From: an uncultured Paraglaciecola sp.
GTDB taxonomy: Bacteria > Pseudomonadota > Gammaproteobacteria > Enterobacterales > Alteromonadaceae
Length of the DNA: 34,709 bases
Reading direction: 5' to 3'
Assembly: GCF_913058035.1 (NCBI RefSeq)
Contig: NZ_CAJXPA010000026.1
Span: 1-34,709, forward strand
A program made the position numbers and the translations under genes. Shown piece by piece: positions 26,487-34,240 of this stretch (positions are counted from its first letter, which is position 1; each line of letters opens with the position of its first letter). Below the pieces are notes generated by a model. That model had not been told where the DNA came from, did not search any database, and saw only the letters and a list, made by a program, of their open reading frames with translations.

Positions 26487-27349
26487 TTGTGGACCAAGCG
26501 AGTAGTTTAAGAAGAATGAATCAGTCTAAATTGATAAAAGTAATAGCCGTGACTGGTGGTAAGGGTGGTGTAGGAAAAACAAATGTTACTCTAAATACTG
26601 CTATATCACTTGCTCAACAAGGCAAAAGAGTCATGGTTCTGGATGCTGACTTAGGTTTGGCCAACGTTGATGTACTTTTAGGTCTTCGAGTTGAAAAAAA
26701 CCTATCTCATGTATTATCAGGTGAGTGTACCTTAGACGAGGTCTTAGTTGAGGGACCTTATGGGATCAAGATTGCACCTGCTAGCTCTGGTAGCCAGTCA
26801 ATGACAGAGCTTACGGCAACGGAGCACGCTGGTCTTATTCGTGCTTTTAGTGAATTACAATCGCAAATAGATGTATTGATTGTCGACACTGCGGCCGGTA
26901 TTTCAGATATGGTATTAAGCTTTTCTAAGGCGTCTCAAGATATTATTATGGTGGTTTGTGACGAACCAACATCTCTTACGGATGCTTATGCACTGATAAA
27001 AATTCTGAACAAAGAGCATGGTATATTTCGTTTTAAAATTGTTGCCAATATGGTGCGTAGTATACGCGAAGGTGATGAATTATTTTCCAAATTATCGAAA
27101 GTAACAGATAGATTTTTAGATGTGGCACTAGAGCTTGTTGCAGTTATTCCTTTTGATGAAAATGTTCGCAAGTCTGTCAGAAAACAAAAAGCAATTGTGG
27201 AAGCATTTCCTACTTCACCTGCAGCTATAGCTATAAAGAGGCTTGCTAAAAGAGCGATAGAATGGCCTATACCTAATCAACCAGGTGGTCATCTAGAATT
27301 TTTTCTAGAACAATTGGTCACAAAAAATACAATGGACGATAACAGGTGA
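26483..27349 (+). CDS. flhG: Flagellar number regulator FlhG (FleN, MinD-like ATPase)
   Basis: MinD/ParA-type ATPase of 288 residues that limits flagellar number. It stimulates FlhF GTPase activity and restrains FlrA/FleQ. The DQASSLR motif (residues 4-10) is the FlhF-activating DQAxxLR peptide, and the deviant Walker A GGKGGVGKT is at residues 25-33. Further ATPase motifs are DADLGLANVD and VDTAAGISD. The C-terminus includes an amphipathic membrane-binding region. The ATG overlaps the flhF stop and the 3' end overlaps the fliA start, so the three genes are translationally coupled. This places an anti-activator of FlrA within the cascade FlrA drives, a negative feedback known in Vibrio and Pseudomonas. 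Confidence 0.96.
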   Translation: MIVDQASSLRRMNQSKLIKVIAVTGGKGGVGKTNVTLNTAISLAQQGKRVMVLDADLGLANVDVLLGLRVEKNLSHVLSGECTLDEVLVEGPYGIKIAPASSGSQSMTELTATEHAGLIRAFSELQSQIDVLIVDTAAGISDMVLSFSKASQDIIMVVCDEPTSLTDAYALIKILNKEHGIFRFKIVANMVRSIREGDELFSKLSKVTDRFLDVALELVAVIPFDENVRKSVRKQKAIVEAFPTSPAAIAIKRLAKRAIEWPIPNQPGGHLEFFLEQLVTKNTMDDNR

Positions 27350-28077
27350 ATAGTAAAGCTGCTGCTTATCAACAACTTTCCAATAAGAATGAGTTGGTTG
27401 AAAGACATGCTTCGCTAGTTAAGCGAATTGCTCATCATTTGGTTGCTCGTTTGCCAGCTAGTGTTCTAGTGGATGATTTGATCCAAGCCGGTATGATAGG
27501 TCTGTTGGAAGCATCGAGAAATTTTGATGGAAGCAAAGGTGCAAGTTTTGAAACATTCGCAGGGATCCGCATTAGAGGTTCCATGTTGGATGAAATACGC
27601 AAAGGTGATTGGACGCCTCGTTCTGTACATAAGAACGGCCGTGCTATAACTGAAGCTATCAATCAAGTTGAACGCGAAACTGGTCGTGATGCCCGCGATT
27701 TAGATGTTGCAGAAAAATTACAAGTCAGTATTGAAAGTTATCACCAAATGTTAAATGAAGTGAATGCTGGAAAAATTATAGGCATAGAGGATTTAGGCGT
27801 AACTGAGGATGTGATAAGCACACAACAAACAAAAAGTTCCGATACGCCCTTTGAAGACTTTCTTCAAGGTGCGTTTCAAAAAGCATTGGCATATTCTATT
27901 ACAACATTGCCAGAACGTGAAGCAATTGTGTTGTCCTTATATTATGATGAAGAGTTAAATCTGCGGGAAATTGGTGAGGTTCTGGATGTAAGTGAGTCTA
28001 GAGTGAGTCAAATACATAGCCAAGCCATGTTGAAAATTAAGTCTCGCATGCAATATTGGCGTTCAAACGAAAAATAA
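27346..28077 (+). CDS. fliA: RNA polymerase sigma-28 factor FliA
   Basis: Sigma factor for late flagellar and chemotaxis genes, 243 residues, the usual length. Region 2 is clear in DDLIQAGMIGLLEASRNFD and FAGIRIRGSMLDEIRKGDW; region 4 in LPEREAIVLSLYYDEELNLR and IGEVLDVSESRVSQIHSQA. The start is GTG 27346, overlapping the flhG stop (GTGA), with no independent strong Shine-Dalgarno, so coupling to flhG is likely. FliA would be held inactive by FlgM, which is not in this window, until hook completion. Confidence 0.96.
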   Translation: MNSKAAAYQQLSNKNELVERHASLVKRIAHHLVARLPASVLVDDLIQAGMIGLLEASRNFDGSKGASFETFAGIRIRGSMLDEIRKGDWTPRSVHKNGRAITEAINQVERETGRDARDLDVAEKLQVSIESYHQMLNEVNAGKIIGIEDLGVTEDVISTQQTKSSDTPFEDFLQGAFQKALAYSITTLPEREAIVLSLYYDEELNLREIGEVLDVSESRVSQIHSQAMLKIKSRMQYWRSNEK

Positions 28078-28134
28078 TTATAGTAATAATGTTGGATTTT
28101 AACCCGAGCGTTAGAATTATCACCGGAGGTAGTT

Positions 28135-28518
28135 TTGGATAAAAATATGAAGATCCTTGTTGTTGATGACTTTTCGACAATGCGTCGGATTATCAAGAAT
28201 TTACTTAGAGATCTTGGATTTGCAAATATACAAGAAGCTGACGATGGAAACACCGCGTTGCCTATGTTGAAACAAGGTGATTTTGATTTTGTTGTGACCG
28301 ATTGGAACATGCCTGGCATGCAAGGTATTGACTTGCTCAGAGCTATACGTGCTGATGCGAGTTTAAAGCATATTCCTGTTTTAATGGTTACTGCTGAGGC
28401 GAAAAAGGAACAAATCGTAGCTGCAGCGCAAGCTGGTGTTAATGGATATGTTATTAAACCTTTTACTGCTGCGACATTAAAAGAGAAATTGGCGAAAATC
28501 TTTGAAAGACTTGGTTAA
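28135..28518 (+). CDS. cheY: Chemotaxis response regulator CheY
   Basis: Single-domain receiver of 127 residues that carries the signal from CheA to FliM. Acidic residues D11 and D12, phosphoacceptor D56, T86 and K108 are all in place, with Y105 as the aromatic switch residue. The start is TTG 28135: GGAGG lies five bases before it, while the internal ATG 28147 would be 17 bases away. The resulting [18 protein letters not shown] start agrees with Vibrio-type flagellar CheY. It heads the chemotaxis cluster after fliA. Confidence 0.97.
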   Translation: MDKNMKILVVDDFSTMRRIIKNLLRDLGFANIQEADDGNTALPMLKQGDFDFVVTDWNMPGMQGIDLLRAIRADASLKHIPVLMVTAEAKKEQIVAAAQAGVNGYVIKPFTAATLKEKLAKIFERLG

Positions 28519-28551
28519 ATTAAAGCTAAGCTGATTACGAGGAAAGATTGT

Positions 28552-29316
28552 ATGAAGACCTTTAATTCTGCGCCAATTTCTCTTGAAGACGCAAAAAAAT
28601 TAGTATTGTTGATTGAAAATGGCGACAACCAAGGAGCTCATGAACTTCTTGACTCTGCTGCTGGACAAAGTTCCATTGAGTTATTTGCTGAAGTCGGTAA
28701 ATTGACCCGCCAACTCCACGATTCATTGAATAATTTTCAATTAGATACTCGTATAATCAACATGACTAATGAAGATATCCCAGATGCTCAAACACGACTC
28801 AATTATGTTATAGAAGCAACCGAAGAAGCAGCAAATAGGACCATGGATTTGGTAGACTCTTGCATGCCTATTGCAGAAAAATTGCATAGTGGGATTGTTA
28901 GTCTGAGGCCACAGTGGGATAAATTAATGGCACGAGAATTACAACTAGGTGATTTCAACCTGCTTGTTAATGAAATGGATGGTTTTCTGAATGATGGGGG
29001 TAATGATTCTGCTAAATTAACTGGCCTTCTGACTGAAGTATTGATGGCTCAAGGCTACCAAGATTTAACAGGGCAAATTATTAGGCGAGTTATAGAACTG
29101 GTTAAAGAAGTTGAGGACAACTTAGTTTATATGCTTACTATGTTTGGTGGTGTTGATCCTAAAGATGGTCTAGAAATTGTTGAAAAACCTAATAATTCTG
29201 AGAACGAAGCCGATACTGTAAAAGCTGAAGGTCCAATATTAAATGCCGACAGCAGAGAAGACGTAGCGTCAAATCAAGATGACGTAGATGATTTGCTTTC
29301 GAGTCTAGGATTTTAG
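28552..29316 (+). CDS. cheZ: CheY phosphatase CheZ
   Basis: Helical protein of 254 residues that removes phosphate from CheY. The catalytic segment YQDLTGQIIRRV places D171 and Q175 at the positions of the E. coli Asp/Gln pair. A long helical hairpin precedes it, and an acidic flexible linker leads to the C-terminal CheY-binding peptide DDVDDLLSSLGF. That ending is nearly identical in form to the E. coli CheZ tail. A GAGGAAAG Shine-Dalgarno precedes ATG 28552. It is 13 bases upstream of cheA. Confidence 0.96.
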   Translation: MKTFNSAPISLEDAKKLVLLIENGDNQGAHELLDSAAGQSSIELFAEVGKLTRQLHDSLNNFQLDTRIINMTNEDIPDAQTRLNYVIEATEEAANRTMDLVDSCMPIAEKLHSGIVSLRPQWDKLMARELQLGDFNLLVNEMDGFLNDGGNDSAKLTGLLTEVLMAQGYQDLTGQIIRRVIELVKEVEDNLVYMLTMFGGVDPKDGLEIVEKPNNSENEADTVKAEGPILNADSREDVASNQDDVDDLLSSLGF

Positions 29317-29329
29317 GGGCGCTTTTAAT

Positions 29330-31435
29330 ATGACATTTGATGTTGACGAGGAAATACTAGCTGACTTTCTGGTTGAAGCTGGGGAAATTTTAGAACAATT
29401 ACAAGGTCAGCTTGTCGAATTAGAAAATAACCCAGAAGATGCAAATCTCTTGAATGCTATTTTTAGGGGCTACCACACGGTTAAAGGTGGTGCTGGGTTT
29501 TTATCACTTAATGAATTAGTCGACATCTGTCACGGTGCAGAAAACGTTTTTGATGTCATGCGAAACGGTCAACGCGCTCTTACACCTGAACTGATGGATG
29601 TAATATTACAGGCTACTGATGAAGTGGTTCAAATGTTTGAACTTGTCAAAGCTGGTGACCCATTGGTCGCTGTCGAAAAGAGTCTTATCGATACCCTCAC
29701 TAGATTAAGTAAACCAGAATCTTTAGACGAGATTGCATCAGTGAATAAGCCTGAGCCTAATGTTGATGTGATTATGAATGAGCAGGTTTCCACGGCTTCT
29801 GGTGATTTTAGTGAAGATGAATTTGAAGCTTTACTAGATGAGCTTCACGGTGACAGTGCACCTACAGCCAAAGAATCTTCTGTAATAGAAGATTCGTCTA
29901 CAAACGATCAAGATATTAGTGATGATGAATTTGAGGCATTACTTGATCAACTTCATGGTAAGGGACAATTCAAAGGCGAAAAGGTACTTGATGATAGTCA
30001 GGTAAAAGATGTTTCAATTCCAGAAAATACTGCTAATGATGATATTTCTGATGATGAGTTTGAAGCACTCCTAGACCAATTGCACGGCAAAGGTAAAGGT
30101 CCAGCTGATGAGCCACCTAAAAGTGCTGCTGTAGTTAATGAAATAATCCCCGTCGCTGAGAAACCAACTGAAGTTAAAAAAGTCTTTACGCCGGTCGAAA
30201 AAGAACAATTAGCTAAACCTGTAGTAGCAAAAAAAGAAGAGAAGAAATCTTCGGCTGCTCCTCAAGCAGAAACCACGGTTAGAGTTGATACGAAACGTCT
30301 GGATCAGATCATGAATATGGTAGGCGAATTGGTATTAGTCAGAAACCGTCTACTCAGTTTGAGTAATAATGTTAATAATGAGAGCATGGCAAAGGCCATC
30401 GCAAACTTAGATGTCGTCACAGGCGATTTGCAAGGTGCGGTAATGAAAACCCGCATGCAGCCTATTAAGAAAGTATTTGGACGTTTTCCTCGAGTTGTAC
30501 GTGACCTTGCTAGAACCCTTAAAAAAGAAATTACTCTCGAACTTGAAGGTGAAGAAACCGACTTAGATAAAAACTTAGTAGAAGCCCTAGCCGATCCATT
30601 GGTGCATTTAGTTCGAAACTCTGTTGACCACGGTATTGAGATGCCCGAAGAAAGAATAGCTGCAGGTAAACCTTCTATGGGAACAGTAAAATTGACTGCA
30701 TCTCAAGAAGGAGACCATATTCTGTTAAGAATTATAGACGATGGTAAAGGCATGGACCCAGATAAACTCAAGGAAATTGCGGTTTCTCGTGGTGTTATGG
30801 ATGCTGATACTGCCGCAAGAATGAGTGATGTAGAAGCATTCAATCTGATTTTTGCACCAGGTTTTTCAACTAAAACCGAAATATCTGAAGTATCAGGCCG
30901 TGGTGTTGGCATGGACGTAGTGAAAACAAAGATTAATCAGTTAAACGGTTCGGTTACTATTGATTCTAAGATCGGCGTTGGCACCACACTTGAAATAAAA
31001 GTGCCATTAACGTTAGCTATTTTACCCACACTAATGATAGTTATCGGTAAACAAACCTTTGCTCTACCGCTAGTTTCTGTGAATGAAATAATCAATCTTG
31101 ATATGCAAAAGCTCAACACTGTTGATGGTCAATTGACTATGATTGTCCGCTCTAAAGCGATTCCATTATTTTATTTAGGGGAGTGGTTAGCTAGGGGTGA
31201 AGTTAATATTGATAAGAGCATAGGGCATGTGGTGGTTGTACAAATAGGTACGAAGCAACTTGGATTTGTAGTTGATGCACTTATTGGTCAGGAAGAAGTC
31301 GTGATAAAACCCCTAGATGAGTTACTTCAAGGCACACCCGGAATGGCTGGAGCCACGATAACGAGTGATGGTGGGATCGCTTTAATATTAGATGTACCGG
31401 GTTTACTGAAAAAATATACGGCTAAAAAAGCATAA
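29330..31435 (+). CDS. cheA: Chemotaxis histidine kinase CheA
   Basis: Kinase of 701 residues at the polar receptor array that phosphorylates CheY and CheB. The Hpt domain (residues 1-125) has phosphoacceptor H49 in GYHTVKGGAGFL. Residues about 130-315 form an acidic, then Lys/Pro-rich linker with three repeats (159-174, 195-210, 238-253; core DEFEALLDxLHG). A globular P2 domain like that of E. coli is not apparent. The dimerisation domain P3 starts at TTVRVDTKRLDQIMNMVGEL. The ATPase domain P4 contains HLVRNSVDHGIE, DDGKGMD and GRGVGMDVVK, and the CheW-like P5 domain ends the protein. In Vibrio, the CheA of this operon type also contacts ParP through a linker region. Confidence 0.97.
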   Translation: MTFDVDEEILADFLVEAGEILEQLQGQLVELENNPEDANLLNAIFRGYHTVKGGAGFLSLNELVDICHGAENVFDVMRNGQRALTPELMDVILQATDEVVQMFELVKAGDPLVAVEKSLIDTLTRLSKPESLDEIASVNKPEPNVDVIMNEQVSTASGDFSEDEFEALLDELHGDSAPTAKESSVIEDSSTNDQDISDDEFEALLDQLHGKGQFKGEKVLDDSQVKDVSIPENTANDDISDDEFEALLDQLHGKGKGPADEPPKSAAVVNEIIPVAEKPTEVKKVFTPVEKEQLAKPVVAKKEEKKSSAAPQAETTVRVDTKRLDQIMNMVGELVLVRNRLLSLSNNVNNESMAKAIANLDVVTGDLQGAVMKTRMQPIKKVFGRFPRVVRDLARTLKKEITLELEGEETDLDKNLVEALADPLVHLVRNSVDHGIEMPEERIAAGKPSMGTVKLTASQEGDHILLRIIDDGKGMDPDKLKEIAVSRGVMDADTAARMSDVEAFNLIFAPGFSTKTEISEVSGRGVGMDVVKTKINQLNGSVTIDSKIGVGTTLEIKVPLTLAILPTLMIVIGKQTFALPLVSVNEIINLDMQKLNTVDGQLTMIVRSKAIPLFYLGEWLARGEVNIDKSIGHVVVVQIGTKQLGFVVDALIGQEEVVIKPLDELLQGTPGMAGATITSDGGIALILDVPGLLKKYTAKKA
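29804..30088 (+). repeat. Three-fold peptide repeat within the CheA linker
   Basis: The translated unit [DI/F]S[D/E]DEFEALLD[Q/E]LHG occurs at CheA residues 159-174, 195-210 and 238-253, spaced 36 and 43 residues apart. The second and third copies are almost identical (DISDDEFEALLDQLHGKG), and the first differs at a few positions. The surrounding linker is low in complexity. Confidence 0.9.
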
Positions 31436-31501
31436 CAAATTATGCTTTTGATACGCCTTACGTGAAACTGACAGTTATAGATATAGGTAAGACAAGCGAC
31501 A

Positions 31502-32614
31502 ATGGCTTATAGGATTCTAATAGTTGATGATTCAACTTTTTTTCGTCGCAGAATAAAACAGATACTTGAAGAAGACGCTGAGTTAGAGGTGGTAGGTGAA
31601 GGAAAAAACGGTCAGGAAGCCTTAACATTGGTTGCATCTTTAAAGCCTGATGTTGTGACAATGGATATAGAAATGCCTGTCATGAACGGGATCACAGCTG
31701 TGAAGAAAATAATGGCTAGCAATCCAGTTCCAATTATTATGTTTTCGTCACTTACTAAAGAAGGCGCACAAGCAACACTGGATGCACTAGATGCAGGCGC
31801 ATTAGATTTTTTACCTAAAAAGTTCGAAGATATTGCTTTAAACAGAAAAGAAGCGATTCTGATGTTTCAAAACCGTGTTAAAGCGCTGTGTGGTAGAAAG
31901 GCAATTGGGTCTAGATTTTTGTCAAAAACTGCTTCTATCTCGTTGCGTTCGGCGAAACCAGTAGTTCCCGAAAGAGTATTAAAAGCTGCCACTAAACCAG
32001 TTGCAAATACCAATCCTAGAGCTGTTACATCAGGTCGTTATGCATGTTTAGCCATAGGCACATCGACTGGTGGCCCCGTTGCCCTTCAGAAAATTTTAAC
32101 TGATTTACCGAGTGACTTTCCTATTCCAGTGGTGATGGTGCAACATATGCCTGGTTCTTTTACTCAGGCATTTGCGAAACGTCTACACGATTTATGCGAG
32201 CTAACAGTAAAAGAAGCAGCGAATGGTGACATTTTAAAACCTGGAGTATGTTATCTCGCACCAGGTGGTAAACATATGACTATAGAGGGTAGAGCTGGCA
32301 ATGCCAGAGTTGTTATATCTGAACCAGAGCGACATCCCAATGTTTCCTATAAACCAAGTGTTGATGTAACGTTTGATTCTTTAGCTCAAGTTTACTCAGG
32401 CAACGTGCTTGCTATTATATTAACCGGTATGGGAGCTGATGGCCGCGAAGGTTGTAAAACATTAAAAGCTAAAGGCGCCAAAATATGGGCTCAGGATGAG
32501 CAAAGCTGCGTGGTTTATGGGATGCCACAAGCTGTAACAATAGCCAATATATCGGAAGCGAATTATGACATTGCACATATGGCAAGTCATATAAAAAATG
32601 AAATACTAGATTAG
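31502..32614 (+). CDS. cheB: Chemotaxis methylesterase/glutamine deamidase CheB
   Basis: Receiver-regulated receptor methylesterase of 370 residues. The receiver has D9/D10, D55 and K106; the following linker is basic. The catalytic domain carries S188 in IGTSTGG, H215 in VQHMPGSFTQAFA and D313 in TGMGADGREG, the Ser-His-Asp triad of CheB. It removes methyl groups from receptors to reset adaptation when phosphorylated by CheA. ATG 31502 has only a weak upstream purine run. No cheR is in this window, so the methyltransferase must be encoded elsewhere. Confidence 0.97.
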   Translation: MAYRILIVDDSTFFRRRIKQILEEDAELEVVGEGKNGQEALTLVASLKPDVVTMDIEMPVMNGITAVKKIMASNPVPIIMFSSLTKEGAQATLDALDAGALDFLPKKFEDIALNRKEAILMFQNRVKALCGRKAIGSRFLSKTASISLRSAKPVVPERVLKAATKPVANTNPRAVTSGRYACLAIGTSTGGPVALQKILTDLPSDFPIPVVMVQHMPGSFTQAFAKRLHDLCELTVKEAANGDILKPGVCYLAPGGKHMTIEGRAGNARVVISEPERHPNVSYKPSVDVTFDSLAQVYSGNVLAIILTGMGADGREGCKTLKAKGAKIWAQDEQSCVVYGMPQAVTIANISEANYDIAHMASHIKNEILD

Positions 32615-32633
32615 GGTCAAAGGAGCGTTTTTG

Positions 32634-32720
32634 GTGTTTTTTCAAAACGAGAACAATGACTTAGATGTCACTGCATCGCCTCCTACTCTCATCTATAAAG
32701 TGTGGTTATTAGTGTGGTAG
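32634..32720 (+). CDS. Small leader ORF (28 codons) before parC
   Basis: A GTG-initiated frame of 28 codons lies in the 87-base gap between cheB and parC. AGGAG at 32621-32625 is eight bases before GTG 32634 (a TTG one codon earlier is also possible), by far the best ribosome-binding site in the gap. Its TAG stop at 32718-32720 lies just inside the likely parC start region, which itself has no clear Shine-Dalgarno. The peptide (VFFQNENNDLDVTASPPTLI then YKVWLLVW) has a hydrophobic, Trp-containing end and no recognised family. A coupling leader is the most likely role; a chance frame remains possible. Confidence 0.45.
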   Translation: MFFQNENNDLDVTASPPTLIYKVWLLVW

Positions 32721-33493
32721 TTTGGACGGTTGCAAATCAAAAAGGTGGTGTAGGTAAAACTACCACTGCAGTGACCCTTGCCGGCTTGTTGGCTCAAAGT
32801 GGGCACAGAGTGATATTGGTTGATACTGATCCACAAGCTTCTCTGAGTTATTATTTTGGTGTTGAATCAGAAGAATTGTCTAGTAGTTTGTATAATATAT
32901 TTATGGCAGGAAAGTCTGTTACTAAAGAAGATGTATTAAGCTGTTTATGTCCAACCAAATTGGACTCTTTATTCATATTACCAGCAACAATGGCACTAGC
33001 AACACTAGACCGAAAGTTAGGCACTCAAAGTGGTATGGGATTAATATTGCGTCAAGCTTTAGAATTGATCCGTAAAGAGTTTGATTACGCCATTGTTGAT
33101 TGTCCACCTGTTTTAGGAGTGTTGATGATTAACGCTCTTGCAGCTTGTGACAGGGTTATTATACCAGTACAGACGGAATTTTTAGCGCTAAAAGGTTTAG
33201 AAAGAATGTTGCACTCTATGCAAATTATGCAAAAAACTTTAACCAGGACTTTTGCATATACTATAGTGCCGACTATGTTCGATAAACGTGTTAATGCGGC
33301 AGCTGAATCATACAGTAACTTGACTCGCACTTATAAAGACAAAGTTTGGATTGGGTTAATTCCAGTTGACACAAAATTTAGAGACGCCAGTCAAGCCCAA
33401 AGTCCGCCATCTGTGTACAGTTCGAAATCCCGTGGAGTTTTTGCTTATGCAAAACTGTTGAGTTACTTACAAAAATTGGAAATACAAAAATGA
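32702..33493 (+). CDS. parC: ParA-like polar chemotaxis array localisation ATPase ParC
   Basis: ParA/Soj-type ATPase of up to 263 residues. The deviant Walker A NQKGGVGKTTT is near the N-terminus; VDTDPQASLSYYFG and DYAIVDCPPVLGVLMINAL are the other ParA motifs. Position between cheB and a CheW-like ParP gene identifies it as the ParC of Vibrio-type polar arrays, which directs chemotaxis arrays to the flagellated pole and to the new pole before division; it is not topoisomerase IV ParC. The start is uncertain: GTG 32702 and GTG 32714 are both in frame without a Shine-Dalgarno, and 32714 gives the more usual short lead (MVVWTVANQKGG). Translation may rely on the leader ORF at 32634. The stop overlaps parP by four bases. 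Confidence 0.92.
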   Translation: MVISVVVWTVANQKGGVGKTTTAVTLAGLLAQSGHRVILVDTDPQASLSYYFGVESEELSSSLYNIFMAGKSVTKEDVLSCLCPTKLDSLFILPATMALATLDRKLGTQSGMGLILRQALELIRKEFDYAIVDCPPVLGVLMINALAACDRVIIPVQTEFLALKGLERMLHSMQIMQKTLTRTFAYTIVPTMFDKRVNAAAESYSNLTRTYKDKVWIGLIPVDTKFRDASQAQSPPSVYSSKSRGVFAYAKLLSYLQKLEIQK

Positions 33494-34215
33494 GTAGCAA
33501 TTCCTTCGCTAATGAAGACGTGATGGAGGACTACATGTCAGCTTTGTTAACAGATGATGCCATTGTAGAAGTTGCTCAGCGTCAGTCTGTTGAGCAGTTG
33601 CTAAAAACTGCGCCTACACCAAGAACTGAACCATTTATTCAGTTTACTCAAGAAATTGTAGAAGAACCTCTAGAAACTGTTCCAGTGATGGCTAAAGTTA
33701 TACAGCCTGAGGTCGAAAAAAAGCTATTAATAACCGAAACACCAAGAAAAGTTATCAAACCTGTTATTCCTACAGAGCCATTTCAGGTGCTACTGTTTGA
33801 AGTTGCAGGTATTACATTGGCTGTTCCTCTGATTGAATTAGGTGGCATACACCAGATCGAGACAGTTAATCCACTATTTGGTAAACCTGCATGGTTTAAG
33901 GGTGTTTTGCTGCATCGTGAAGAAAAGTATAATGTAGTCGACACTGCAAAGTGGGTAATGTTAGGAAAATCTGCTGAAAAACTAGCAGGAGTGACAAAGT
34001 ATCCATATCTAATTGTTTTGGGTGACAGTGGTTGGGGTTTATGTTGTGAAAGTCTCACAGCCACCGAGACACTTCTACCAGATGAAGTGAAATGGAGAAA
34101 TGTTGAAGGTAGTCGTCCATGGTTATCTGGAATGATTAAAAAGAAAATGTGTGCCTTGTTAAATGTACAGCAGTTGATTAGCATGTTAAACCAAGGTTTA
34201 AGCAGTAACGATTAG
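33490..34215 (+). CDS. parP: CheW-domain protein ParP, chemotaxis array polar tether
   Basis: Protein of 241 residues. The first ~95 residues are acidic and proline-rich without known fold. From about residue 98 a CheW-like domain (the AIF domain in Vibrio ParP) begins with QVLLFEVAGITLAVPLIELGG and continues with WFKGVLLHREEKYNVVD. ParP links ParC to CheA and helps build and hold the array at the pole. It is shorter and more divergent than CheW itself, which follows 25 bases downstream. The ATG overlaps the parC stop (ATGA), indicating coupled synthesis of the two partners. Confidence 0.9.
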   Translation: MSSNSFANEDVMEDYMSALLTDDAIVEVAQRQSVEQLLKTAPTPRTEPFIQFTQEIVEEPLETVPVMAKVIQPEVEKKLLITETPRKVIKPVIPTEPFQVLLFEVAGITLAVPLIELGGIHQIETVNPLFGKPAWFKGVLLHREEKYNVVDTAKWVMLGKSAEKLAGVTKYPYLIVLGDSGWGLCCESLTATETLLPDEVKWRNVEGSRPWLSGMIKKKMCALLNVQQLISMLNQGLSSND

Positions 34216-34240
34216 CCTATTTCAGACCGGAGCGATGGGA

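Noticed and set aside
33783-34184. Long minus-strand frame of 133 codons
   Set aside because: It lies fully opposite parP, has no recognisable domain and no ribosome-binding site; it is an antisense shadow.
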